Virus record (IMG/VR): IMGVR_UViG_3300046087_000207
Span: 1 to 42,007 of that record
Length of the DNA: 42,007 nucleotides
Reading direction: 5' to 3' (one strand)
Source: a virus
Positions 22,633 to 31,316 of the stretch are shown here, piece after piece. Below the pieces are notes generated by a model. The model was not told the origin of the DNA. It searched no databases and saw only the letters and a list, made by a program, of their open reading frames with translations. The first letter of the stretch is position 1. Every line of letters begins with the position of its first letter. The translations under genes and the position numbers were made by a program.

Positions 22633-22823
22633 TAATATAAATGAAATTTTAATACAATATTCTTAATTAAATTAATTAAATGATTCTTTCTTGTATTAAG
22701 ATCTTTTGAAAAAATAATTCTTACAAAAGCTTTATTCACTTGAGGATTACGATAAAGAACTTCATTAGTTTTAGATTCTATTAAAGAATGCTTTTCCATA
22801 AATGTAAGATTTGTTTTTTTCAT
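22632..22823 (-). CDS. Small protein, paralogue of the following gene (63 residues)
   Basis: I start this gene at 22823 (MKKTNLTFMEKHSLIESKTN), two bases after the preceding stop. The longer frame from 22883 would overlap that gene by nearly 60 bases. The C-terminal half, ending NLIKNIVLKFHLY, is shared with the next gene, so a tandem duplication is likely. No Shine-Dalgarno sequence is visible and coupling to the upstream gene is assumed. The role is unknown. Confidence 0.45.
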   Translation of the reverse strand: MKKTNLTFMEKHSLIESKTNEVLYRNPQVNKAFVRIIFSKDLNTRKNHLINLIKNIVLKFHLY

Positions 22824-22825
22824 AT

Positions 22826-23092
22826 TTATGATATTGCAAAAAGAGAAGTTGAACTTACTACGAACAATACCCATTTTTTCCAATCATCTTTATTTGGATA
22901 AGAAAGACGAGTAGGAAGTGGAGTAACAGAATCTAAATTATTATTTTTTATAAATTGGCTAGCCCATTCCCACCAATTATCAACTGTATAAGATATAGGA
23001 ATGTCATAAGTAGGAAGATCTATACGAAGCTGTGCACTCCAACTTTCAAAAGTTGGTAATGTAGGATTCTGAATAAAAATTAAATTAGCCAT
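22826..23092 (-). CDS. Small virion-operon protein (88 residues)
   Basis: The product begins MANLIFIQNPTLPTFESWSA and contains tryptophan-rich segments (TVDNWWEWASQFIKNNN, DDWKKWVLFVVSS). The NxPxxxFxSWxxWA layout resembles small phage proteins found beside tail-hub genes, here directly after the gp10-like gene with a two-base gap. I have no firm family. The short hydrophobic end is too weak to call a membrane anchor. Confidence 0.55.
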   Translation of the reverse strand: MANLIFIQNPTLPTFESWSAQLRIDLPTYDIPISYTVDNWWEWASQFIKNNNLDSVTPLPTRLSYPNKDDWKKWVLFVVSSTSLFAIS

Positions 23093-23094
23093 AT

Positions 23095-24681
23095 CTAATC
23101 TATTACCTCTGTTGGTTGAGGGCGTTTATCTCCAGGTGCTAATACTGCTTGAGTTCTTCCTAATATAAAATCACCATCAACTTCATTAGAAGTGAATTCT
23201 ATAGCCCATATTCTTGCCATTCTATCTTCATTATCAATGTCAGTCTTTTCAATAGTAGGAGTTATGATGTAGTACTTTGAATAAATAGGAGGAGTATTAG
23301 GCCATGCTTTCCGGAGTATTCTAAATTTAACATCACCTGTTTGAACAAAATCATTTTCTAAACGTTTTAAGATAGTACAAACATCAGTATTTGGATTATC
23401 TTTTGGAAAAGAAAAATATTTAGTAACAATACGTGATTTTATTGCATAAACATTACTATATATGATTTGATTTACTCCGTACTCATGCATCCATATTCCA
23501 TAAGTCTGTACAGGAACTCCCATTATAGGAGGGACAAAAGGATTTACTGAAGGTATAGCAGCAGCAAGTAATGGATAAGGCAAAACAGCACTAGGAGGAA
23601 CACTGCAAGTTCTGGGTATAGAAGCATCATAAAAAGTATTATATTCAGTATTATATATTAATATTTCGTTACATTCTGTAGAAGTTCCACTTGGCCAATG
23701 AAACCAAATTTCAGAATATTTCTTAATAACTGTAGTAAAAATTCTACCTTGATATGCTCTATTTAAATTATTAAAAAAATAATCAGTACTTAAATTATTT
23801 GGAAGTTTTTTTACTATACCATCATATAAATAAAATTGTGTATTACCTACCCAATAATAAATATTATTGTATTCACAAGAACTATGATTACTTAATATAG
23901 AAATAGTATCATCAAGAATTACTGAACTAAAAGTTTCTAAACTAGCATCATAAGTTGAGCGAATTAATTTATCTACACCCCAAAATAAAAGAGATACATT
24001 TACATTATCACGAATAGTTGCAGCAGTAATAATTTTAGGTGTATTAGCAACAATAGCAGTATTGGTAATTGGCCATATTAAAGGATCAGAAGGATCAGAC
24101 CATTGAATTATGCCATAATTTCCATAAGCAATAACAAATGGTGTAGCTACTATTACCCCTCCTGATGCAATAACTGGTTGAGGAATAACAGCATTATTCA
24201 TTACCGGTTGAAAAAGAGCTATATCATATGCTCCTCCATAATAAATATTACCTTCAATATTATTATTAGTATTAATATCATTAGGTGCAACTTGAGCAAA
24301 TATCACAGAAAATGGAATACCAGCATCTAAATAATTTATTTGATCAAATATCCAAACATTACCTGAAGCAGGAACATAACTAGAAGGAGTTCTAATAATT
24401 TCAACACCAATTACTACTCCATTTGAATTAATATTAAGAAAACTAATACCACTTATTTCTCTTCCTAAATAAACATTTACTGTAGCTGAATTATTAAATT
24501 CATATAATGTTCTTATAACTTCAGATGTACCAGAATATATTAATTTATAACCACCCATTTTTTTAGGGCTATTATCATAAAATCTACACCATTGTCCATC
24601 AGTATAATATTCAGAATTATAACTAGTATTGTCTCTTTTTATTCCTATCTTAGAATCTAAAGGTATTACTATATCTGTCAT
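23095..24681 (-). CDS. P22 gp10-like tail hub / packaged DNA stabilisation protein
   Basis: The 528-residue protein opens with the pattern characteristic of this family, YTDGQWCRFYDNSPKKMGGY (a D-G-x-W-x-R-F start with the K-M-G-G-Y turn). Long beta-rich stretches with many aromatic residues follow (NYGIIQWSDPSDPLIWPITN, YNNIYYWVGNTQFYLYDG). In P22, gp10 closes the tail channel below gp4 and holds the DNA in the head. AAGG precedes the ATG. The gene lies immediately after the tail-fibre gene and two adaptor genes, as expected for a short-tailed virion. The family call is from recognition of the N-terminal pattern. Confidence 0.8.
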   Translation of the reverse strand: MTDIVIPLDSKIGIKRDNTSYNSEYYTDGQWCRFYDNSPKKMGGYKLIYSGTSEVIRTLYEFNNSATVNVYLGREISGISFLNINSNGVVIGVEIIRTPSSYVPASGNVWIFDQINYLDAGIPFSVIFAQVAPNDINTNNNIEGNIYYGGAYDIALFQPVMNNAVIPQPVIASGGVIVATPFVIAYGNYGIIQWSDPSDPLIWPITNTAIVANTPKIITAATIRDNVNVSLLFWGVDKLIRSTYDASLETFSSVILDDTISILSNHSSCEYNNIYYWVGNTQFYLYDGIVKKLPNNLSTDYFFNNLNRAYQGRIFTTVIKKYSEIWFHWPSGTSTECNEILIYNTEYNTFYDASIPRTCSVPPSAVLPYPLLAAAIPSVNPFVPPIMGVPVQTYGIWMHEYGVNQIIYSNVYAIKSRIVTKYFSFPKDNPNTDVCTILKRLENDFVQTGDVKFRILRKAWPNTPPIYSKYYIITPTIEKTDIDNEDRMARIWAIEFTSNEVDGDFILGRTQAVLAPGDKRPQPTEVID

Positions 24682-24693
24682 AATTTATACCTT

Positions 24694-27300
24694 TTATACT
24701 GGATTAACCACAAACCATTGAACAAAGGAATTATCTCCTGCCGCTCTAGATACAACTCTAAAACTACCATTAGCTATAGTATTCACTGATATAATACCAA
24801 CTGCTCCTACACTAGTTAAAAGAGTAAGAAATATTCTTGATGTTGTTTTACATGCAGTAGTATTTACTGTTACATCAGTAGTACCATTTAATTGAACTGA
24901 TCCGACAGTTCTGTTTGCATTGCTATTAGCAGTAACAACTAAATTAGCTATTGAATTAACAGCCACTGCTGTACCTGTAGCTCCAAGTATCATAGTATTA
25001 GAATTTGAAACTTGCGCTCCATTACCAATTGCAGCAGCATTAGTTAGACTTCCAACAGTTGAATCAGCATTGGCACCAATAAATGTACATCCATTATTAC
25101 CATCAAAAGAATCTCCTGCAGACTGTCCTACCGCTACATTGTTTCCTCCCGTGATGTTTACTTGTAAACTTTGAGTACCTAAGGCAGTATTATTAACACC
25201 GGTTGTATTAGCTTGTAAGGTAAAATAACCCAATCCAGTATTATTTCCTCCGGTAGTGTTTACTTGTAAGCTATCATAGCCTATACCTGTGTTTTGAGTT
25301 CCAGTGCTATTTAATCGCAAGCTTTGAAACCCAACTGCTGTATTACTTCCTCCGGTTGTATTTGATAATAAACTTTGAAATCCAACTGCCGTATTCTGTA
25401 TTCCTGTTGTGTTAGTAGAAAGAGTATTAAAGCCTAAAGAAGTATTTTGTGTCCCTGTAGTATTAAGCTGCAAACTAAAGCTACCTAAAGCTGTATTGTT
25501 TCCTCCGCTTGTATTAGATTGCAAACTTTGATATCCAATTCCAGTATTTAATGTACCTATGGTATTTGATGTTAAGCTCTGAGTTCCAAGTGCTGTATTT
25601 TGAGCACCAGTGCTATTTGTAGATAAACTATTAAATCCAACGGCGGTGTTTTGGGTTCCTGTCGTATTTAATTGTAAACTAGAAGCACCAACTGCTATAT
25701 TCTGTATCCCAGTAGTATTTAATTGTAAACTAGAAGCACCAACTGCTATATTCTGTATCCCAGTAGTATTTAATTGTAAACTAGAAGCTCCAATTGCTGT
25801 GTTCTGTATCCCAGTAGTATTTGATTGTAAACTAGAAACTCCAACTGCTGTGTTATCTGAACCAACAGTATTTGAATTAAGTGCATAAGATCCAAAAGCT
25901 GTGTTTGTATCACCAGTAGTATTTGATTCTAAACTAGAAACTCCAATTGCTGTATTACCTGAACCAACAGTATTTGAATTAAGTGCATAAGATCCAAAAG
26001 CTGTGTTTTGTACCCCAGTAGATATCACACTTCCAGTATTAATACCAACTGCTGTGTTATTAGTACCAGTAGGAAGTGGTGAAGGAACTGAATTAGCACC
26101 AAAAAAGAAATTATTAGATATTATATCATTATAAATAGGCATAGTATAAGGAGTGGCATAAGCAGCAGCCACATTAATACCGACTAATCCATTTGATAAT
26201 CCCCCTAGATTAACTTGATTAGGTAAAGATGGATTTGAACTAGATACCCAAAAAGTAGCTGAACTAGGAGCACCAGGATTACTTGGAACGTTATATAATT
26301 CAGAAGTATCAGTAAAATAAGCATATCTTTCCTGATCTTTTAAAAGATAAGTATTTATTCCACCAAGAGTAGAAACTGTAATATTAAAACCACCGGTAGT
26401 ATTATTATAAATATCATATTTATTTACCTGTACAGGAGTAAAATAAACATTAATATTATTAGATAAATTTCCAGAAAATATTATAATATTATTACTAGAT
26501 TGAGCAGTAGTTAAAGTTATATTAATACTTGCAGATACATCTAATTCAAGTAATGAATCAGTACCAAAATTTAATCTTCCAATCCCAATAGCATTGTAAT
26601 TAGCACCTCCAGTAATAAAAGTAGAATCTCCAGGAGCAAGACTTAAATTAGAAGCATTATTAATAGTATAACCAAGAGGAGGTTGTAGAGTTAAAAGTCC
26701 ACCAACTGTACTATTATTAATAACGCCAACTATAAATCCATCTACAGGAGAAGGAAGAATAATATTATTAGTGCCGCCGGTATAACTAAGTATTGATCCA
26801 CGATCACTAGGCTGAACTGTATAAGCATTTGTTATTACTGTTTCAGGAAGATTAGTATTAATTTTTGAATTAGTTAATGAAGAAAGTCCATAACCTGATA
26901 AAGCATTAGCATTTGCACCCGAACTACCTGTACCAAGTAATAATACTTCCCACTCGCCTTCGCTACTTGTATTATCGGTTACAGTGCACTGATAAAGTTG
27001 TCCTACTGAAATAGTCGCTAAAGAAGTAACGCTATTATCATAAATAGTAAATGCAAGGCTACCTGCATTAAATATCTGAAACGATCTACCTGTTCCAACT
27101 AAATTAGCAGGAGGAAAAATAAATTGATTGCCGGAATTACTAGTAGTCACAGACATTATTTGCGCAATTATATACTGTGAATTTGCATTATTCTCAGGCC
27201 ATGCAAAAGTAAAATTACCGGTTAAAGCAATCGGTGCATATCCATATTGACTAGGTGATGTAGGAAATAAAGAAAAGGGATTATAAAAACTAGATACCAT
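24694..27300 (-). CDS. Tail fibre with 18 tandem 17-residue repeats
   Basis: The 868-residue protein starts MVSSFYNPFSLFPTSPSQYG, a short virion-anchoring segment. A beta-rich shaft runs to about residue 410. A regular tract then contains 18 copies of a 17-residue unit, consensus NTAVGxxSLxxNTTGxx, and the protein closes with a C-terminal domain (TSVGAVGIISVNTIANGSFR ... FVQWFVVNP) of a type common at fibre tips. The N-T-A-x-G repeat resembles trimeric left-handed beta-roll stalks of YadA-like heads and several phage fibres. It should form a trimeric receptor-binding fibre. The start overlaps the adaptor stop by one base. Confidence 0.85.
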   Translation of the reverse strand: MVSSFYNPFSLFPTSPSQYGYAPIALTGNFTFAWPENNANSQYIIAQIMSVTTSNSGNQFIFPPANLVGTGRSFQIFNAGSLAFTIYDNSVTSLATISVGQLYQCTVTDNTSSEGEWEVLLLGTGSSGANANALSGYGLSSLTNSKINTNLPETVITNAYTVQPSDRGSILSYTGGTNNIILPSPVDGFIVGVINNSTVGGLLTLQPPLGYTINNASNLSLAPGDSTFITGGANYNAIGIGRLNFGTDSLLELDVSASINITLTTAQSSNNIIIFSGNLSNNINVYFTPVQVNKYDIYNNTTGGFNITVSTLGGINTYLLKDQERYAYFTDTSELYNVPSNPGAPSSATFWVSSSNPSLPNQVNLGGLSNGLVGINVAAAYATPYTMPIYNDIISNNFFFGANSVPSPLPTGTNNTAVGINTGSVISTGVQNTAFGSYALNSNTVGSGNTAIGVSSLESNTTGDTNTAFGSYALNSNTVGSDNTAVGVSSLQSNTTGIQNTAIGASSLQLNTTGIQNIAVGASSLQLNTTGIQNIAVGASSLQLNTTGTQNTAVGFNSLSTNSTGAQNTALGTQSLTSNTIGTLNTGIGYQSLQSNTSGGNNTALGSFSLQLNTTGTQNTSLGFNTLSTNTTGIQNTAVGFQSLLSNTTGGSNTAVGFQSLRLNSTGTQNTGIGYDSLQVNTTGGNNTGLGYFTLQANTTGVNNTALGTQSLQVNITGGNNVAVGQSAGDSFDGNNGCTFIGANADSTVGSLTNAAAIGNGAQVSNSNTMILGATGTAVAVNSIANLVVTANSNANRTVGSVQLNGTTDVTVNTTACKTTSRIFLTLLTSVGAVGIISVNTIANGSFRVVSRAAGDNSFVQWFVVNPV
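25141..26058. repeat. 51-bp tandem repeat array in the tail-fibre gene (18 units)
   Basis: Eighteen consecutive 51-base units keep the 17-residue period exactly over 918 bases. Some neighbours are nearly identical (NIAVGASSLQLNTTGIQ and NIAVGASSLQLNTTGTQ) and the NTAFGSYALNSNTVGS unit occurs twice, which points to recent unit duplication. The copy number is probably variable. Confidence 0.9.
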
Positions 27301-27953
27301 TATTGTAAACTCCTTGTAAAATATCCTGAGGTTTTGCGCATTTGTTCTTCACGTTGATATTTACCTAAAGTATCAGCATATAATTGATCGTATTTAGTAC
27401 GCTCATCAGCTTTTTCATAAGGAATAGCTTCAAGTAAGCACCGATAAAGCAATAAATTATAAGCATTATTAGTAAGCGTATTAGTTGGTGTTAGCTCACT
27501 AAGTGCTAAAGGCAATTGATAATATATAATTCTTGCCTGATAATCTTGATCAGGAGTCGGAGCTATAAGAAAATTATAAACATCAGCTTCGGCAATATAT
27601 TTAGGCTGTGCCAATGTTGATTGAATAGGACTATATTTATAACAATAATCTAATGATGCTGATTGAAGCGGTGTTAAAACATTAAATACAGTTGGTGTAG
27701 CAGGATTAGCAGTAAAAATATAAAATGTAGATAGATTTTTATAATCTTCAGGTTTTGTAAATGTCGGTTGACCCGCAGATAAAGTAAAATCACGAGTAAC
27801 TCGATCTTCAATAGATTTTAAATCAAGCGCAATTGCTTGTTGAGCATTAGATATAAATCTTGGTATTTCATTGGTAAGGGACAATGAAGAATTCTGCATA
27901 TATTGCTGTATATCATTGACCAGTCCAAAATAATCATTTTGAGCTAGCGGCAT
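27300..27953 (-). CDS. Head-tail adaptor protein (SU10-type)
   Basis: The 217-residue product begins MPLAQNDYFGLVNDIQQYMQ and follows the familiar adaptor layout: a helical start with EIPRFISNAQQAIALDLKSI, then VTRDFTLSAGQPTFTKPEDY (R-x-x-x-L-x-x-G-x-P-x-x-x-P-x-D-x), YYQLPLAL and a closing helical bundle with YEKADERTKYDQLYADTLGK. Phage adaptors of this kind sit below the portal ring in short-tailed virions. GGAG precedes the ATG. The gene sits among other tail-junction genes, which supports the call. Confidence 0.7.
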   Translation of the reverse strand: MPLAQNDYFGLVNDIQQYMQNSSLSLTNEIPRFISNAQQAIALDLKSIEDRVTRDFTLSAGQPTFTKPEDYKNLSTFYIFTANPATPTVFNVLTPLQSASLDYCYKYSPIQSTLAQPKYIAEADVYNFLIAPTPDQDYQARIIYYQLPLALSELTPTNTLTNNAYNLLLYRCLLEAIPYEKADERTKYDQLYADTLGKYQREEQMRKTSGYFTRSLQ

Positions 27954-27973
27954 AGTTGTCTCCTACTTTCCTC

Positions 27974-28684
27974 CTACTCTTGGCAAAGTACATTAGTGTA
28001 ACCTCCGTCACTATTTATACCTGCATTATTCATTATTATGAATTTTACACTTTTATTAATTATTTTGGAATTAAAAGTTGAAAAATTAACGTTTTGCAAG
28101 ATAGCAGAAGCATTAGTATTATTTGCTCCAGGTTGTAATATTATATAAAGCGGTGTTCCATTTAATCCACCTCGAATAGTTCCAATATTTACTCCACCAA
28201 CTATTATGAACTTTCCACTTACAGTTACTGACCCACCAGTTATAATAGTTAAATTATCTTCTAAAGTTACATTATCATAAATAAGCACTTGTAAAATACC
28301 TGTACTTAAATCTGTAATAGCATTTGCTTGGGATATAGTGATGTTAGGATTAAGAATTACTGGTGAGCCACCAATAGTATAAATCACTGTGTTACCGGTA
28401 TTATTAAGTGTTATAGCCTCAGTAGGTTGTACATAAAAAGGACGAGGAATGTTAACTGGAAATGGATCACCAGGTAATGCTAACACTTTTCCTTGAGGAT
28501 TTGGCTCAGTTGAGAAATCTTTATGAACATAAAATCCATTAAAAGTTAAAGTATTACCATACCACTCATATTGTTTTCTTAAATCATAATGCATAATCTT
28601 AAAGCCAGATATATCACATTTAGCAGTAGGATGATGATTCCTAAAAGAATAAGGCTGATATCGACGATTTTTCTTATATTTCAT
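27974..28684 (-). CDS. Minor structural protein with beta-rich extension (236 residues)
   Basis: The N-terminal part (MKYKKNRRYQPYSFRNHHPT, then CDISGFKIMHYDLRKQYEWY and NGFYVHKDFS) matches a small podovirus structural family with the pattern SGF-(K/R)-x-x-x-x-D-x-x-x-Q-(W/Y)...P-x-(D/G). From about residue 85 a repetitive beta-like domain follows (NTVIYTIGGSPVILNPNITI, GGSVTVSGKFIIVGG), which looks like an added beta-helix or carbohydrate-binding fold. The start overlaps the gp4-like gene stop by ATGA. The protein lies between two tail adaptors and is probably part of the tail junction. Confidence 0.55.
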   Translation of the reverse strand: MKYKKNRRYQPYSFRNHHPTAKCDISGFKIMHYDLRKQYEWYGNTLTFNGFYVHKDFSTEPNPQGKVLALPGDPFPVNIPRPFYVQPTEAITLNNTGNTVIYTIGGSPVILNPNITISQANAITDLSTGILQVLIYDNVTLEDNLTIITGGSVTVSGKFIIVGGVNIGTIRGGLNGTPLYIILQPGANNTNASAILQNVNFSTFNSKIINKSVKFIIMNNAGINSDGGYTNVLCQE

Positions 28685-29754
28685 AAATTAAACTGAAAAA
28701 TATATGGTGCATGTTCAGTATCTTCTTGTTCAATATCCTCCATAGACTGCGTGGCTGATTGCATTAAATTAGCCATTTTATCTGGTGAAATTTCAATACC
28801 CATTATTTTATCTTTCTGAGCAAGTTTAAGAGCTAAATTTGCACATAAAGCTTCATAAAATCTATTAGGAATATTAATGATATCCGTCAGATTATTAATT
28901 TGTGGATTTAGAATTTTTAAATTAAGAATAAGATAAGGATAATTCGTACCACCATCTGGAACAGGCCATAAAGTAATTGAAGGATTAATATCTCTATTAA
29001 ATAAATAACTTGAAACACTTCCTAATTTATCTTTAGTTGCTATTCCTAAATATTGACTGCGACTAAGTAAACTAATTTGTCTTGAGATATTATGCGTACA
29101 AAAATAAATCTCTTGAATATTTAATATATCACCGCCAGTCTCTCTAATTCTCCAAGCAAAAGCCAATTGAGCAACTTTGTTTACAAACCATACTTGTTGC
29201 CCTTGCGTATAAGTTTGAGATCCTGGCGCAATTACTGTAGTCCAAATGTCATTAATATAATTATAAACATTTATCGCATATTCAATAATAAGATTATATT
29301 GAGTAGTAACATTTGCCTGAATACCTATATAATCTATAGCAAAACCATCATTATTATCATATTGAAACTCAATCCACCCATTTGGCGAGTCTTGAATACA
29401 AGCAGTATTAGGGTTGCCGTCAAATGCATTCTCAGCAACACCAGATTCAGAAGCCGCCGCTCCTCCAAGTTGTCTTGTGATATTTGCAACAGATACTTCT
29501 CGTTCAGGAATATCAACAGTGCCTATCGGTAATTGATAGTTTTTTTGGCTACCTATCAAATTAGTCATAAATGGTTGAATACTATAAAGATTATTGTATC
29601 GTGCCCAATCAGTAAGTAAAATATTTAAAGAATTTATTGCACTACTAAGAGGATTTCCAACTAGTTCAGGCAAAGTTAAACCAACTCGTTCAAAAGACTC
29701 TATAACAATTTGATTTACTGTTATATTTATAAAAGGATTTAGGGTAATTGCCAT
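28681..29754 (-). CDS. P22 gp4-like tail accessory protein with inserted discoidin-like domain
   Basis: The flanks fit the gp4 family, the first tail ring bound to the portal: NQIVIESFERVGLTLPELVG near the start, ALNSLNxLLxxW-type NSLNILLTDWARYNNLYS, and a distal part with SITLWPVPDGG and NIPNRFYEALCANLALKLAQ. Between them, residues about 90-220, sits an unrelated beta-rich insert containing AENAFDGNPNTACIQDSPNG, WIEFQYDN, then IIEYAINVYNYINDIW. This resembles an F5/8 type C (discoidin) sugar-binding domain. gp4 itself has peptidoglycan-related activity in P22, but no such motif is visible here. AAGGAGG precedes the ATG. Confidence 0.75.
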   Translation of the reverse strand: MAITLNPFINITVNQIVIESFERVGLTLPELVGNPLSSAINSLNILLTDWARYNNLYSIQPFMTNLIGSQKNYQLPIGTVDIPEREVSVANITRQLGGAAASESGVAENAFDGNPNTACIQDSPNGWIEFQYDNNDGFAIDYIGIQANVTTQYNLIIEYAINVYNYINDIWTTVIAPGSQTYTQGQQVWFVNKVAQLAFAWRIRETGGDILNIQEIYFCTHNISRQISLLSRSQYLGIATKDKLGSVSSYLFNRDINPSITLWPVPDGGTNYPYLILNLKILNPQINNLTDIINIPNRFYEALCANLALKLAQKDKIMGIEISPDKMANLMQSATQSMEDIEQEDTEHAPYIFQFNL

Positions 29755-29765
29755 TTAACCCTCCT

Positions 29766-30455
29766 TTATAACGTTCCTTGTTGAGCCATAAATGCTTGAA
29801 ATGTAGGAGCTGTCCCTGAATTAATCACAAATCTAATTGCATAAACAGGTGCTGCAAAATTTAGATATTGTGAAGTAGTTAGAGCAGCAACTACTGTACC
29901 TGTGCCTGTATTTCCTCCAGGTGCTATTATGGGAACATTAAGCCAATTATCTGTAGGATCAAATGTTGGTGGGGAAGTATAGTCTTCAAAAGGAAATAAT
30001 GTATATTGCACATCATAATTTATAGTTCCTCCTACTTCAGTTTGTACTGCCCATTGAGATTTTTGAACATTCATTGACATTTTAAAAGGTACAGATTGAG
30101 CTAAGATACCAAAACCTACGCTCATCGCAGTAATATTTCCGTTAGTAGTTAGAGAAATTAATGTACTATAATATTGAACTGAAGACTTTGTATTATTATT
30201 AGATCCAGTTAGAACTTCAGTAACGATATTTCCAAATACATCTTTACCAACAATAGTAACATTAGTTGCTGAGTTATTTCCAGCTGAGGTAAAAGTAATT
30301 TGTCGATTCCACTCAGGAGTAGACACAACAATATTAGCATCTGCATTAAAAGCAGCATAATTAAGTACTAATTCTCCAGCGCCTGTTCTACTTTGAACAG
30401 CAGCATAAAAGCTAGTATTAGCAGCTAAATAGCTATTAAGTACTTGTATTTTCAT
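29766..30455 (-). CDS. Beta-sandwich head-associated protein A (229 residues)
   Basis: The product starts MKIQVLNSYLAANTSFYAAV. A recognisable beta domain covers about residues 50-115: RQITFTSAGNNSATNVTIVG, then VFGNIVTEVLTG and ITAMSVGFGI. This I/V-T-I-T-S-A-G...T-G-D-x-x-G-N-x-x-T-E pattern is common in phage head or tail accessory proteins and recurs in the next gene upstream. The C-terminal half is also beta-rich. GGAG precedes the start. Probably a decoration or head-completion component placed between the capsid and tail adaptor genes. Confidence 0.55.
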   Translation of the reverse strand: MKIQVLNSYLAANTSFYAAVQSRTGAGELVLNYAAFNADANIVVSTPEWNRQITFTSAGNNSATNVTIVGKDVFGNIVTEVLTGSNNNTKSSVQYYSTLISLTTNGNITAMSVGFGILAQSVPFKMSMNVQKSQWAVQTEVGGTINYDVQYTLFPFEDYTSPPTFDPTDNWLNVPIIAPGGNTGTGTVVAALTTSQYLNFAAPVYAIRFVINSGTAPTFQAFMAQQGTL

Positions 30456-30470
30456 CAGTAAATCTCCGTC

Positions 30471-31301
30471 TTAATTATAAGGAGCCGCGTACTGAGATAC
30501 TCCGTAAACTGTTCCGTAAGTTTGATTATTTACATCATTACTGTTTCCAGCCATAATCCATGCTACAACAAGTCTTTTAATCCCATCAGCAGCACTAGGA
30601 AGTAAAACCGTACCTCTAATATCTCCGGTAATTGCTGTTGCTGGTGCCGTCTGATCAGCAATTGTGTAATTATTACCTATACCAGTTGCTGGAATTGCAG
30701 CAATTACAGTTGGTGCTCCAAAATTACCGCCAATAATTCTATTAACATTATTTAATACATAAGGAAGACCAATAATATTGCTTACTCCTACAGATATAGC
30801 ACTAGTAGTAGCGCTAGCTGCCCAAACTCTAGTAATTCCTGCAAATGCTTTCTTTCCAATAGTAAAGTTAACATTAGGGGTATTAGCTACATTAACTTGC
30901 TCGGTCATAAAAACATCATCTTGATCAAATCCCCAGATTGTAAAATTAGTACTTGGTTCAAAAGCTCCACCACCTGAAGTAATAACTACTGTCCGTGGAA
31001 TATCAAAAAAATAAACCGTATCAGTAGTATTAGTAATTGAGTTATAAACACCTGAAACTACCGTTATATTTGCACCAGCTGTAAGAGGTATATAAGAAGC
31101 ACTAGTAGGACCAGTAACTGCACTAGCTAAACTAGTAGTAGATGCAACCTCAGGTGCAACTGAAATAGAAGCTAGTTGAGGTTGTGGAATACCCACTTGC
31201 ATTCCATTTAAAGCCTGAGCTTGTACTGTACCGATACTAATTAAATTACCGAAATTATTAGGTTGATAAAATCTATTTTGTGTAGTTAATGAAAAAACCA
31301 T
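30471..31301 (-). CDS. Beta-sandwich head-associated protein B (276 residues)
   Basis: The product begins MVFSLTTQNRFYQPNNFGNL. Residues about 100-175 repeat the domain pattern of its neighbour: RTVVITSGGGAFEPSTNFTI, WGFDQDDVFMTEQV, and then AGITRVWAASATTSAISVGV. It is rich in threonine, alanine and valine and has no charged helical segments. GAGG precedes the ATG, and the gene follows the major capsid gene directly. A capsid decoration or vertex protein is the most likely role. The two neighbours probably arose by domain sharing or duplication. Confidence 0.55.
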   Translation of the reverse strand: MVFSLTTQNRFYQPNNFGNLISIGTVQAQALNGMQVGIPQPQLASISVAPEVASTTSLASAVTGPTSASYIPLTAGANITVVSGVYNSITNTTDTVYFFDIPRTVVITSGGGAFEPSTNFTIWGFDQDDVFMTEQVNVANTPNVNFTIGKKAFAGITRVWAASATTSAISVGVSNIIGLPYVLNNVNRIIGGNFGAPTVIAAIPATGIGNNYTIADQTAPATAITGDIRGTVLLPSAADGIKRLVVAWIMAGNSNDVNNQTYGTVYGVSQYAAPYN

Positions 31302-31316
31302 TATAACCTCTTTAAA

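Noticed and set aside
24920-25888. Forward-strand open frames opposite the tail-fibre repeats
   Set aside because: They are antisense shadows of the repetitive codons, with no ribosome sites and no convincing protein features.
25141-26058. Regular 51-bp repeats resembling a CRISPR array
   Set aside because: The repeats have no unique spacers, are in frame throughout and encode a continuous 17-residue protein repeat within a fibre gene.
24694-27300. Diversity-generating retroelement acting on the fibre
   Set aside because: No reverse transcriptase and no template/variable repeat pair with adenine-specific changes is present.
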